From: Saprospiraceae bacterium
GTDB lineage: Bacteria; Bacteroidota; Bacteroidia; Chitinophagales; Saprospiraceae
Length of the DNA: 64,000 nucleotides
NCBI GenBank assembly: GCA_041392805.1
Contig: JAWKLJ010000001.1
Span: forward strand, 5,082,501-5,146,500
Direction of reading: 5' to 3'
This document shows, piece by piece, positions 1 to 11,800 of this stretch (the stretch's first letter is position 1; every line of letters starts with the position of its first letter). A model generated the notes under the pieces. The model made no database searches. It was not told the origin of the DNA and saw nothing but the letters and a program-made list of their open reading frames with translations. The translations under genes were made by a program, and so were the position numbers.

Positions 1-417
1 GGTGATGGTGAATCCGTCAACCACTGTTTTTTGAGAAATGTTCTCAGCGTATACTACCGTGTAAGCATTATCTTCAAAAGAAGCTGTTCCGATTTCTCCA
101 GAAAGGATCGTAGGGTTTACTTTGGGTTGACGTTGGTTAAGGTCGGCTTCGTTTCCTAAAAAGCCGCCATATAATGAAACACCCTCTACTAAACGAAAAG
201 ATGCGTTACGATCAGCCGTAGCTGAGGTATAGAACGTTCCGGTGGCTACCCAGATTTGATCGCCGTTGGTAGCGGAGGCCAAAGCCTTTTGCAAATCACC
301 AAAAGCATTCGTCCAGGAAGTGCCGTTGCCAGTCATACCAGCTTTTACGAAAATCGTCTTTGCATCAAGTAGCAATACAGACATCAAACATGCGGATAGA
401 AGTAAACCCTTTTTCAC
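1..417 (-). CDS. Secreted beta-helix-like surface protein, N-terminal part only
   Basis: The frame is open from a GTG at 415-417 to the left edge, giving about 139 visible residues; the rest lies outside the window. It begins with a Sec-type signal (V-K-K-G, then LLLSACLMSVLLLDA). The segment TGNGTSWTNAFGDLQKAL, followed by DQIWVATGTFY and SLYGGFLGNE, is the pattern seen at the start of Bacteroidota secreted right-handed parallel beta-helix proteins, which often end in a T9SS sorting domain. GTG was chosen because no ATG precedes the signal peptide in frame; an internal ATG sits within the hydrophobic core. A surface-exposed or adhesive role is inferred from the family. The C-terminus, which would show the export route, is not visible. 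Confidence 0.7.
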   Translation of the reverse strand, partial: MKKGLLLSACLMSVLLLDAKTIFVKAGMTGNGTSWTNAFGDLQKALASATNGDQIWVATGTFYTSATADRNASFRLVEGVSLYGGFLGNEADLNQRQPKVNPTILSGEIGTASFEDNAYTVVYAENISQKTVVDGFTIT

Positions 418-1659
418 CTTGTACCTTTTTGAAGTTGGAAAAATCGAACATTTTACATCAAGGAATGATCTTAGTGTAGCTGGAAAAAGGAATGACGCTT
501 TGTTCTTAGAAGTATAAGAAACATAGTGTAGGAAATCAACATACCTTCGTGCCAAACTAAAATCGAAGTGTCAAAACGAAAGGCACAAAATGTTGGATAA
601 GATTGGGATTTGAATTTGCCGCAAAGTAATAATTGGGGATCATTACTAAACAACAACATGGGAAAACACTTTGTCAGTAGTAATTCGTTGGGAAGACGAA
701 TAATTAATTACTGAAAAAAAGTTTAAATTTTCTTTTTGGTTTCAAGAGGTAAAATGGGAAATTGTTGGAATTCTAAAGTAAATGAAGATGGTAGAAAAAA
801 TTCAACACCTTCATTTTGCACGGTCAAAAAAAATTGGGATTGTCTCTCGACCGAATGCATTGCAATAATAGCGCTTTACTTTTAAAATTTCAAAGGAATA
901 AAGTTGCTTTTCAAGTTGATTTAGAAAGCGGTCGTTTTTCAAGGGGAAACGGTATGGTTTTTGATTTTACTTTATGGGTGCGGCAGGGAATGGTCTTTTT
1001 AGGAGTGGGTGAGTGTTAGCGTGACCATATCTACGGCACGTATATCACTTCCGTCATTTCCTTTTAAAGGTATTCAGCCCCTACGAGATTTTTAGCCCTT
1101 GATTCGCATTTACAAGACAATTTTAAACATGGGCGAGGTAGTTCGCCTTCTGGTTTCAAAGCAACGGAGGGCAAAAGTCCAGTAGAAAAGAGAAGATCAA
1201 GTAACGATTAATGGGCTTGTATTTAAAGAAAACGGTAGTTTTTTTAAAGAAAACGGTAGTATTTATGTTATTTTTGGAAAAATCACTATCTTTCAGCCTT
1301 GCAGGACGGAGTATTGTCTGATGTAAACCTTTTGGAATATTTAACAAATGGGATGTTGCTAGAAATGGGATTTTGGTTTAACTTTCGGCCGCTTTAAAGA
1401 AAAATCTTATCCTCTGATCTCATTTTGACGACAACACCTAACAATGTACCCATATTGTATAAAACGGTATGTTGGTTAGCGGCTTTCTTTTTATTCCATA
1501 AGGCGTTTCCGAGTAGTTTAAATCTATAATAATTTGTAATTTTTTAAGTAAAGGTGAAACCCTACCTTCCTTAATTAAGTATCTGATTATTAGAGCATGG
1601 TCTTTTTTCAAAGAAAACTACCGGAATTATCCTTTGATTAAGGCATAATTCGATGCAAA
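418..1659. other. Long intergenic region without a convincing gene
   Basis: About 1.2 kb separates the divergent beta-helix gene and the T9SS cluster. The short open frames here (for example 816-1019 and 1156-1347) have no signal, domain or composition suggesting translation. Visible structure is a pair of direct repeats (1223-1260) and A/T-rich stretches. The region probably holds the promoters of both flanking genes. A TAtccTTTG stretch at 1628-1636 resembles a Bacteroidota -7 box with one extra base. Confidence 0.5.
1223..1260. repeat. Two direct copies of a 17-bp sequence
   Basis: TTAAAGAAAACGGTAGT occurs at 1223-1239 and again at 1244-1260, 21 bp start to start, about two helical turns. 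A related AAAACGGTATG stands near 1462. The spacing suits a protein bound twice on one DNA face, but no regulator can be named. Confidence 0.55.
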
Positions 1660-1710
1660 ATGATGAAAACCATGAACTGCTCAAGAGAATCCCAGAATAT
1701 AACAAAAGAG

Positions 1711-2790
1711 ATGACTACACATTACACCCTTAGGCTTAAGCGATTTATTGTCGTTGGCAGCTTGTTCTTGTGGACCTTTCCCGCCCTATTTTCGCAAGAT
1801 ATACACTACTCCCAATTCTACAATGCGCCAATGTTACTCAATCCCGGTTTGACGGGAATCTTCAATGGCAACGTTCGGTTTATGGCGAATTACAGGAGCC
1901 AATGGACGGCAGTACCTGTTGATTATCAGACCTTTTCGGCGGTAGCCGATATTAAGTTCAACCGACGATATACGATTAATCGAACCTTCTTTTCTGCTGG
2001 CCTGGCCTTTAATTACGACCGAGCGGGCTACTCCAAGCTGCAACTGGCGAATTTAGGCTTGAATGGCTCCCTGACCAGGATGTTTTCTGACCATTTTTTC
2101 GGAACCCTTGGCGGGCAAGTCAGTTTCAATCAACGCGGATTCAAAACAGATGCCCTTACCTTCGATGAACAATTTGTTTTCGACCGGGGCCAATACATAC
2201 CCAATGCTCCCAATGGTGAGACCTTTGGCAAAACCAATCGTTCTTTCGCCGATTTTTCGTTAGGATTTAATTTCCGGCTACAGGCCCTGGATCAATCTGG
2301 CTTGACGGACTTCCTGGATCAGCGCTCAAAACTCGATTTTGGCGTTGGCTTTCACCACCTCACCCAACCCAATCAAGCCTTCTTTGAAGACGAGACCGAG
2401 CGATTGGATTTGCGATTTAGTCCTTACGCTATGGGCTTGCTTCAATTAACAGATGAGTTGGATTTAGCCGCCAATATATTTGGTCAATTCCAAGGACCTT
2501 ACCGAGAATACCTTGGGATGTTAGGCGCCCGGCTCTATCTAGATCGCCAATTAGGTAATCAATGGGCCTTTCAATTGGGCATAGGCTATCGCCTCAATAA
2601 TAATTTTGGAGATGCCTTTATGCCTAGCCTTGAATTATTCTTTAATAATTGGCAGGCCGGGTTTAGTTACGATGTCAATATATCAGACATTAATGTCGCC
2701 ACGAGTAGAAGAGGTGGCCCGGAGTTTTCTGTCCGCTATCTATTCAAAACCCCTAAAAGACCTGGTCGGCGAAATTGTCCCCTAATCTAA
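1711..2790 (+). CDS. PorP/SprF-family T9SS outer-membrane protein
   Basis: This outer-membrane beta-barrel belongs to the PorP/SprF family, which serves the type IX secretion system; SprF-type members are needed to export or anchor particular giant cargos. After a signal peptide ending FPALFSQ, the mature N-terminus DIHYSQFYNAPMLLNPGLTG is the family hallmark (QDxHFSQFYxxPxxLNPAxTG). Alternating amphipathic strands follow for about 330 residues. An in-frame ATG at 1660 would add 17 polar residues before the signal; the ATG at 1711 gives a normal short n-region and is preferred. The gene is followed after 57 bp by a PorE-like gene and then a giant type B sorting-domain adhesin, so it is probably the dedicated SprF partner of that adhesin (inference from gene order). 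Confidence 0.9.
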   Translation: MTTHYTLRLKRFIVVGSLFLWTFPALFSQDIHYSQFYNAPMLLNPGLTGIFNGNVRFMANYRSQWTAVPVDYQTFSAVADIKFNRRYTINRTFFSAGLAFNYDRAGYSKLQLANLGLNGSLTRMFSDHFFGTLGGQVSFNQRGFKTDALTFDEQFVFDRGQYIPNAPNGETFGKTNRSFADFSLGFNFRLQALDQSGLTDFLDQRSKLDFGVGFHHLTQPNQAFFEDETERLDLRFSPYAMGLLQLTDELDLAANIFGQFQGPYREYLGMLGARLYLDRQLGNQWAFQLGIGYRLNNNFGDAFMPSLELFFNNWQAGFSYDVNISDINVATSRRGGPEFSVRYLFKTPKRPGRRNCPLI

Positions 2791-2847
2791 GATCGCCAAC
2801 TGCCCCCTCTCAGTGAAGGGGAATTATCTAACGTACAGCTCCAATTC

Positions 2848-5694
2848 ATGATGAATAAGTTAGTCATTTCTACGATCATCCTACTTTCTTGCTTCACACT
2901 CGGGCATACGCAAACGATGCAAGCCTGGGTAGATGAAGGAGAAAAAGCTTTTGAAGAAGGCGATTATTATGGTGCTTTCAAATGCTATGAAATCGCCCTG
3001 AAATATAAGGCAGCCCGTATGGAAAAGTACGATAGCATTCGTACCTCCATGTTATTTCATTATGCAGAGTCTGCGCGATTGGCCCAAATTTATGCTAAGG
3101 CGGATAGCATTTACCAAGAGGTGTTAAAAAGCCCCAATGCTGTCTATTTTCCACTGACCAATTATTGGTTGGGTAAGGTTAAACATACCAGAGGGAAATA
3201 TGAACAGGCCCGCGATTATTTCCAATCTTTCCTCGACCAAAGTAACCAGGTAAGTGAATATTTCACAGAAGAGGCCGAGAAAGGCTTCGAAAATGCACTT
3301 TGGGCGATCACCGTGGCCGAGCAAAAAGAAGATATTCCTGTGTACAATCTGGGAAAGAATATAAATGACAAACATTCAGATTATGCGGCAGCCTTCAAAG
3401 GCGATACCATGTATTATTCTTCCTATCGCTTTTTAGATAAAAAGGATTCGCTCAATCCGCCTCGCTATTACATGCGGATCATGGAATCCGCCTATATGCA
3501 AGAGGGGAAAGAGTTGCCCGCCTATATCAACCGCCCTGGCCGACACGTGGCCCATACCGCCTTTAACAAAAAAGGGAACCAGGTTTATTTTACGATCTGT
3601 GATTATGTCAAAAAAGATACGATCCAATGTAAACTTTTTCGAAGTGATATAGCGGCGGATGGCAGTTGGGTAAATGGCATAGAATTGAACGTTAACGCAA
3701 AAGGATTTACCAATACGCATCCTAATATTGGGATGGATTATGGTCAGGAAAAAGAAATTCTCTATTTTGCTTCAGATAGACAAGGAGGAGAAGGGGGGCT
3801 CGATATCTGGTATAGTACGATCGACCCCAAAACAGGAAATATAGCTCCACCAACTAATCTCAGGGAAATCAATACTGCTCAAAATGATGCGACACCCTTT
3901 TTTGATTCGGAAAGTCAATCCTTATACTTTAGTACAGAAGGGTATCAAACTTTAGGCGGATTTGATATTTACAAAACGAAAAAAAGAGGAAATAGCTGGA
4001 CCACGCCCGAACACCTCGGTATTCCTACCAATAGTAGCTATAATGATTTGTATTATTCCCTGGTTAATGAAGACGATGGAAAAACGGCCTACTTTTCTTC
4101 TAACCGACCTGATACTTCAGCCATCTTCTGGGATAGTTCCAAAGACTATTGCTGCAATGATATTTATAAATTGAAACTGCCATTGATTGATCTATTGGCA
4201 CGTACCTTCAATCTCAAAGATAGTACAGCCCTCAGTGGCGCCACTGTTGCCTTATATGAGATCAGCCTGGATGGAAAGGAAATGCTCCTCGATAGTATGA
4301 CGAATTTTTCAGGTAATGATTTTACCTTTTCTATAGAAAAGGGGAAACAATACCGGCTGAAAGCAACTAAGGCGGGCTTCTCCTCTGATTTGGCGGATAT
4401 AAATACAGAAGACCCTGCCTATAAAGGCCTGTCCAGGATTGAAAAGGACCTTTTCCTGGACCCGAGTATGGACCTGGTGGTCAAGTCTTGGCATTTGCTA
4501 GATACGACACTGCTAACCCAAGTTAGGGTAGAGCTATATGAATTGACAGCTGGAGGCCCGCAGCTGGCCACCAGCAAAGTAAACCTTTTGTCCAATGATG
4601 TGACTTTTCCCGTGGAAAGAGGTCGGAAATATAGGATCAGGGGATTCCGGCCAGGGTTTATCGATGACGATACGGTGGATTTAGATTTAGCAAACCCTGT
4701 TTTTTCCAGTCAGCGAACAGCTACTGCGGACCTTTTTTTGGGACAAATGCTGGAGGTTAACACCTTTGAAGCGGGTACTTTGCAAGCCCTGAGTGGGGTC
4801 ACCGTCGAACTGTATGATTTGAGTAATGGAGACCCTCGACTGATCCATTCTAGTACCAATACGATCGGTAATGACTTTAAATACCCGCTTCACCTGGATC
4901 GCCCCTATCTGGTAAAAGCGAGCCGACAAGGCTATGACACGGTCATTGATACCCTTAAATTCGGCCCCAATGATGCCATTTTGGGTAATGGACGATTGAT
5001 TTTTGATGTTTATCTTCCAAGGCCTTTTGAATTGGTTCTTTATTTCGATAATGATCACCCTAATCCTCGGACCCGCCTGCGAAGGACTAATCTGGAGTAT
5101 ATCACAACAAATAATTCCTATTACGAGAAAAAGGATCATTTTATCAAATCCTTTACTGATAACATTGTATCCAAGAATGATAGCTTTATTATCAGTCGTC
5201 GATTCCAGGACTTTTTTGATCGGGATGTTCATCAAGCCCCTACACGGTTGCTTGCTTTTAGTGATCGCTTAATAGCGGAATTACCCAACCTGGGTGCTGA
5301 TGAAAAAATAACCCTTCAGCTAATGGGGAGTGCCAGCCCTCGTGGTGCTACTGCTTATAATGATGATTTGGTGGCCCGCCGGATTGATTGCGTGAAAAAC
5401 CATTTTGAACGCTATAAAAATGGCATTTTGAAACCCTATATCGCTTCTGGTAAATTGGTATTCAAAGAAACCAATTTTGGTGAAGATGCATACAACCCGG
5501 AAAGCGGGGATAAGATAGAGAAGCCAACAGAAGAGGTGAGCGACAAGATGGATGACTTGCGGGCTTCCGTTTATGACTTGGTCGCTTCCGCCAGACGTCA
5601 TGTTCGGGTTCGGCTGATCTCTAAACAATTTACAGAAGAGGCGACTACCAGCCGTGAAACGATTACCCCCCATACAATACGTGATGAGAAATAA
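2848..5694 (+). CDS. PorE-like TPR / PD40 propeller / regulatory-domain / OmpA-like protein
   Basis: A multidomain envelope protein of 948 residues, ordered like PorE, the T9SS protein thought to tie the outer-membrane machinery to peptidoglycan. A signal peptide (ILLSCFTLGHTQ; LLSC is a weak lipobox, so it could be a lipoprotein) is followed by TPR helices at about 25-160. A PD40/WD40-like propeller follows at about 185-445, with blades such as ILYFASDRQGGEGGLDIWYS and LYFSTEGYQTLGGFDIY. Three related carboxypeptidase-regulatory-like modules lie at about 450-735, each with a GNDF or SNDV strand and a GxxYRxR/K turn. The C-terminal OmpA-like domain (about 825-920) reads GSASPRGATAYNDDLVARR; the usual Asp of TDxxG is replaced, as in the ASPxG subclass. 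It lies 57 bp after the PorP gene. Its exact partner is inferred. Confidence 0.85.
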   Translation: MMNKLVISTIILLSCFTLGHTQTMQAWVDEGEKAFEEGDYYGAFKCYEIALKYKAARMEKYDSIRTSMLFHYAESARLAQIYAKADSIYQEVLKSPNAVYFPLTNYWLGKVKHTRGKYEQARDYFQSFLDQSNQVSEYFTEEAEKGFENALWAITVAEQKEDIPVYNLGKNINDKHSDYAAAFKGDTMYYSSYRFLDKKDSLNPPRYYMRIMESAYMQEGKELPAYINRPGRHVAHTAFNKKGNQVYFTICDYVKKDTIQCKLFRSDIAADGSWVNGIELNVNAKGFTNTHPNIGMDYGQEKEILYFASDRQGGEGGLDIWYSTIDPKTGNIAPPTNLREINTAQNDATPFFDSESQSLYFSTEGYQTLGGFDIYKTKKRGNSWTTPEHLGIPTNSSYNDLYYSLVNEDDGKTAYFSSNRPDTSAIFWDSSKDYCCNDIYKLKLPLIDLLARTFNLKDSTALSGATVALYEISLDGKEMLLDSMTNFSGNDFTFSIEKGKQYRLKATKAGFSSDLADINTEDPAYKGLSRIEKDLFLDPSMDLVVKSWHLLDTTLLTQVRVELYELTAGGPQLATSKVNLLSNDVTFPVERGRKYRIRGFRPGFIDDDTVDLDLANPVFSSQRTATADLFLGQMLEVNTFEAGTLQALSGVTVELYDLSNGDPRLIHSSTNTIGNDFKYPLHLDRPYLVKASRQGYDTVIDTLKFGPNDAILGNGRLIFDVYLPRPFELVLYFDNDHPNPRTRLRRTNLEYITTNNSYYEKKDHFIKSFTDNIVSKNDSFIISRRFQDFFDRDVHQAPTRLLAFSDRLIAELPNLGADEKITLQLMGSASPRGATAYNDDLVARRIDCVKNHFERYKNGILKPYIASGKLVFKETNFGEDAYNPESGDKIEKPTEEVSDKMDDLRASVYDLVASARRHVRVRLISKQFTEEATTSRETITPHTIRDEK

Positions 5695-5809
5695 TGCTTT
5701 CTCTAAATATTTTAAATCATAAGGAAGAAAAATGAACTAGGATAAGTTTAGATGGTTTTGGCCAAAAGAATGAATCCTGTCTAAGCTCCATGTACATAAA
5801 AAATAAGCG

Positions 5810-8800
5810 ATGAAACATATGATCATCCCACCATTGAGAAAACTATTAAGAACTTCTATAGCCATCTTGCTGCTTGGCGTCAGTTTCTCACCAAGGGTTT
5901 TTGCAGAGGGTACCCGTCAATTGGCACCAACCCCACAAGACTCTCTTGTTATGCTGGAGGTTGGCCGAGATGGCTTTGGCAATTTTGCTATATATAATGG
6001 CCCTGAAGATAGCCGCCTATTTGTAACCATTAAAAATCCATCAGAAATTGTTTATCTGGGGTTTTCTGGAGAACATCAACCTAACGGAGCGATTTATGAT
6101 CTCAGTCGCAGTAATTATGAATTTAGAATCCGAAAGCTTGGCGGCACCACTCCTGTACACGGGCCTTTTGTTATTAATAACGATAATGCAAATGTAAAAA
6201 GCTGGACCCAGGCGCAATATGGTAACTATGATGTGACAACCACAGATGTTAATGGTGCCTTGATTTACCAATTTGCACCGGGTGAAGCGGGTGATTATAT
6301 TATCGAATTCAGAGACCTTTTCAGCGATGGCACCGCTCAAGTAAATATTGGCTTTTGGGATATTACAGTGACCCTGGACGGTACACCGATCTTGGGAAGA
6401 GTTTGGTCGAGAAACTGGGCTTTCCGAACCCCTGCCGTTTCTGAAAGAAGCACGCCAGAATGCCAATGGAACAGAGAATTTAATGGTACCTTATATTCCT
6501 ATACGACAGATGGTTTTGTATCGCGTATCAATTTTACTAATTCAGGATTACAAGGTTTGTCCTTTAATGTGGCGTTTAATAGCACCGGCCCTGGTAGTTC
6601 CGACGACCTGGTGTTAAGTCGGCAATCCGTTGTTGGTCAGAATGAAACCATCAGAGCGGCAGAGCACCAAATCTTTTTGAATGAGCCTGATCCCCTCAGT
6701 TTTCCAGATGGAGAGTGTGGTAGTATTATCGGGGCAAGCGAGTTTACTTGTACCAGAGATGGTTTTTGTCTGGAGGTGACGGTTTCTAAACCCGGACAAG
6801 TAGAGGTTTACTTGGATTTTGACCAAAATGGACAGTTTGATCCCAATTCTATGGATGTTAACCTGATCTATAACTTCGGGCCAAACGAATTAAGCGCTTG
6901 TATCCCCTGGAATGGCCTCAAGGGGGATAGCACTAGTGTTGCTTTTGGAGATCGGGTTGACATAATATTTGCTTACTCACAAGGCGTACAACATTGGGCG
7001 GTATTTGATGTCGAATACCTGAAAAATGGCTTTTGTGTAGAATCCATCCGGCCACAATGCGATGGTGGAATTGTTACGGACCGCTTGTATTGGGATGACA
7101 CCAAAATCACCGATGACCCTGGTACCGGACAGCCTAAAAGTGGCTTAAATGGATGTAGTTGTGAGTCGGCGGGTTGTCGGACCTGGAATAACTTTGATGT
7201 TAATCTTACGACGGATGATTGTACGGATGTCTTAGATGAATTAACAATGGGTTATGGTGATAAAAATACGCTTAACACCTGGTGGTTTGCCAATGTAATT
7301 ATCGTGACGCAGGCAGATATTCCGATTTTAAGTTGCCAAATTACGGGTGATACGACGATTTGTGGCAATGGGAGCACCGTTTTGGAGGTAGCTACCGCTG
7401 GTACTGTTGGTGAAACGACTTATACCTGGCGAGGCCCCAATGGTTTCCTTAGTGACCAAAGCAGCTCCGGCCCTATTTTGTCCGCTGGAGAGTATTGTGT
7501 CACCATCACCGATGAGCAAGGTTGCGAGCTGGTTTGTTGTCAACAGGTGGTAGAAAGAACCGGCCCCGAGCTTTCGGTTAACAAACAAGATGCAACTTGT
7601 GAAGCTGCTAATGATGGCTCCATTCAGGCTAGTGCTACGGGTGGCGAGGGAACGAATTATGAATTCAGCCTAAATGGGGGCCCTTTCCAGGCTTCTGGTT
7701 TATTTGAAAACCTAGGTGTTGGAACGTATACCTTGTCGGTTATGGATGGAATAGGCTGTACCACGACACAGACCGTAGAAATAAATACAACGCTGGACAT
7801 TGACCTGGTTTACCCAGATACTCTATTCCTTTGTTTTGGCCAAAGCCAGCAAGTTAGCCTGACGGGCGACCCGGCGGGCTTCGACTTCTCCTGGACGCCC
7901 ACCGACGGCCTGGATGACCCTTCCGCTGCTCAACCTGTTTTTTCAACAACCAATACGACAACTTATACCGTCAAGATAAGTAGCCAAGCTGCCCCCGAAT
8001 GTTTTGAAGAGAGAACCCTGGTGGTTTTTGTCCATCCTGATATTGCTTTGACAATTGAGGGAGAAGCGCTCAATGGGACAACTTGCGAACCAACGACAAC
8101 GTTTAGTGCTACCACAGCAGTCAGTGCCAATATTACCTGGAAGGACGATAGTGGCAATACCCTGGGAGAAGGTGAGACCTTGACCATTCCCGTCTCAGGT
8201 ACAACAACCATTGTGGTAACCGCAGTAGATGAAAATGGCTGTGTTGATACCGAAACAATTACGGTTAGTGGAGGACCGGTGGAGGTCAGTTTAGCAGACA
8301 CCGTTGCCGTATGCTTGGGTGAGCAGCTAATTGTAGCTGTCACCAACCTTGATCCTAATGATATTTTGACTTATACCTGGACACCTGTTGATGCCTTTGC
8401 TGCGGGTGCGGATTCGGCTAATCCTGACGTCATTGAAAGCGTCGGTCGGCGCACCTTATTTGTCACCATTGAAAACCAGTTTGGTTGTACCTATACGGAT
8501 TCCGTTCATACAGCGGTGCTTGATCCCAACCTGACAGTAAGTTTTACCACTGAATTGCAATGCAATGGCGCTACGGTACTTTTTACCAACACCAGCACCA
8601 ACGCTTTTGGGTTTAGCTGGGATTTTGGAGATGGGACAACTTTGATTAGCGATGAGGCTACCGTGAGTCACAATTATGGAAGTGTTGGAACTTTCAATGT
8701 AAGTCTGGGGCTAATTTATGACGTGAGTTGTGCAGCTTCCTTTACGGCTAGTGTAGTGACAATGGAACCGGAATTAGCCGCAGCCTTTAGTTATGATATT

Positions 8801-11800
8801 ATTGCTTGTAGTCCGGATAGTGCCTCCATTGCCTTTTTTGATGAATCGTTGAATTCTTTTGGGAATGATTTAACCTATTTATGGACCTTTAACAATGGAC
8901 AAACCTCGACAGCAGAAAATCCTATCATTTCCGTCGTGGGATCAGGCGATTTAACGGCGACCTTGAAGGTGACCTCCGCTAATGACTGTGAAGATGAAAT
9001 AACAGAAACAATTGATATTCAATTAGTAGCGATTGATTTGCAAGACACCCTAACCCTTTGTAAAGGGGGAAGTGTCAACCTAAATCCTAATGGAAATCCC
9101 GGCTACATATATAGCTGGTCGCCTGCGTTGGGCCTCGATGCAACCAATGTCGCTAATCCATTGGCTTCTCCTCAACAAACCACCCTTTATACGGTAACAG
9201 TTTTGAATATTGCTGGGGGAGATACCTGTAGCGTGACCGATCAAATAACGGTATTTGTTCCAGCTGATATCAACTTGGATTTGGGAGATGATATTATTAC
9301 TTGTGGGGAAGACGTCACTTTGACCCCTCAAACGGACACGGAAGTTACCATCAGTTGGTCGAGTGCCTTAGACGGGCCTTTGCCAAGTGGCCCTTCTATA
9401 ACCGTTAACCCTTTCCGAAGGGATACTATTTTTGCCCTTGCTACTGATGCCTTCGGGTGTATGGATAGGGATACAATTGTGATTATAGACCAAGGCGTAG
9501 ATGTTACGACGGATCCTGCTGGAAGTCTGACCGTTTGCGCTGGTTTAGAAACGAATATTTCGGTAATCAACCTAGATGCAGAGGACAATCTGACGATCAG
9601 TTGGTCACCGACTGCTAATATAGTTGCTGGTGCCAATGAGGCTACGGCTACGGTGGTGGTTTCTGAGCAAGAAGGCAGTGTTACATTTACGGCCATTGTC
9701 GGCAACCAATTTGCTTGCAGTGATACCGTGACGGTAACCATCAATGTCGTGCCATTTAATCCTACGGTTGCTGACACTATTTTTGCTTGTTTTGACATAC
9801 CTACGCCTATTAATCCAGGTTTTACAGAAGTTTATACTTACCAGTGGTCTCCGGCTGCTCAGCTCGATGATGCCAATGCCGACAACCCTATGTTTACAGG
9901 GACGGCGACCCAGACCTATCAGGTAACGATCACGGATCAAAGCAATGGTTTGTTATGTGAAACGACGGAGGAGGTAGTTGTGTTTGTTTATCCAAACATT
10001 GATTTACAAACAACGGGTGACACGGCGCTCTGCGAGATCGTTGAAGCAACTTTGACCGCCAATACGGCTGTCTCGGCCCTAATCGAATGGTATGACGATG
10101 CCGGATTAAGTAATAAAATTGGCGAAGGCTCGCCCCTTACCGTCACGCCAGCGCTTGGGACGAACACTTATACGGCTATTGCTACAGCAACAGAAAGTGG
10201 GTGTACCGATACCAGCCAGGTGGTGATTACGATCAATGATATTACCTCCAATATGCCTGATACCCTGATCAGGGTTTGTGCCAACCTGCCTACGGAATTG
10301 AATCCGAACGGCAATTCAGGTCTTGTTTATGACTGGAATCCTACTACGGATCTAGATTTATCCACCAATGGTCCACATAATCCGATCATTACGACCACCG
10401 GCGATATTGTGTTTACGCTGACGGTAACAGACCCGCAGACGGGCTGTCAACTTAAACAAACGGTGCATGTCATTGCTTATCCTGCTATCAATTTGGAGAC
10501 GACTGGCGATACCATGGTCTGTGAACCAGTGGAACTAGTTTTGGCAGGGACGACGGATATTGCTACGCTTATTCAATGGTACAATAACCCTAGCCTGAAT
10601 ACGCCTTTTGCCCAAGGTTCGCCGATTAATGTGATTCCTCCTCAAGGTACAACCATTTATACCGCTATCGCTACTGATGCAATGAGTGGTTGTACAGACA
10701 CAAGCCAGGTAATTGTGACCGTGAATGATATTACTGAAGCATTGCCAGATACCGCTTATGCTATTTGCCCTAATGCGCCATTTGAACTCAACCCCAATGG
10801 CAATCCACAACTCATTTATGAATGGAATCCAAGCACAGGGTTAGATTTAAACACGAATGGCCCTCATAATCCCATTATTACCACGAACGTGGACGTAGAT
10901 TATGAGCTAACAGTCACCGACCCTGCAACGGGTTGTATGCTTTCGCAAATGGTAAAGGTGACGGTATTCCCCGCCATCAATCTGGTTACGACAGGGGATA
11001 CCCTGGCCTGCGAACCGACAGATTTAGTGATGACGGCCACCAGTGATATTGCTAATGTCAATTTTGAATGGTTTGATAATCCTGGAATGACTGGTACCCC
11101 TTTTGCGACAGGCGGAGCGGTGGCGGTTTCTCCAGAGGGTGAAATAACCTATTATGTCAAAGCAACGGATGAAAATGGCTGTACAGAAACAGGGACCGTT
11201 GCCGTTCGAAGATTACCTGTTAATGCTACCATAACCCCTGCACTGGTCTTTTGTGAGCCCGTGGATAGCGCGGCTATCCTCGTGACCAACCTCAGCCCCA
11301 ACCAAACCTTGACCTATGAGTGGATACCTGCAGAAGCAGGCCATCCACAAGGAAGCGACATGGCCATGATTGACCCAAATGTTTTACAGGAAGTGTCCGT
11401 CATCGTAACCAATCAGCTAGGGTGTTCGACCACCCTCACCACTACCGCGGTAGTAATTGATTTAGAAAATACTTTAACCATTACAGCAGATCCCGATACG
11501 ATCTTGCTTGATGAATTTAGTACGCTTACGGTAGCAGGGTGCGATGGTTGTACCTATGAGTGGTTTCCACCCTCTGGCGAAGTTACACCTAACAATGAAG
11601 CAGTGGTGATTGCAACACCTGATGAGCCCGGGTCAAATATTTATACCGTTACCGTGAGCCAGCTTGGTTGTACCCGAGATTTAACAGTTGAGGTTTTCGT
11701 TATACCCTTTTCCTGTGATCCAGAGCATGTTTTCCTTCCGAATACTTTTACGCCAAATGGGGATAATAAAAATGATGATCTCCGGCTTAGAAGTGTGGTC

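Noticed and set aside
816..1019. 67-codon frame in the first intergenic region
   Set aside because: No domain, signal peptide or neighbouring support; A/T-rich context makes such frames common.
4687..5235. Minus-strand frame of 182 codons
   Set aside because: It is a shadow of the PorE-like gene without recognisable motifs; the same applies to 9328-9798, 6041-6466 and 30-strand shadows inside the A2M genes.
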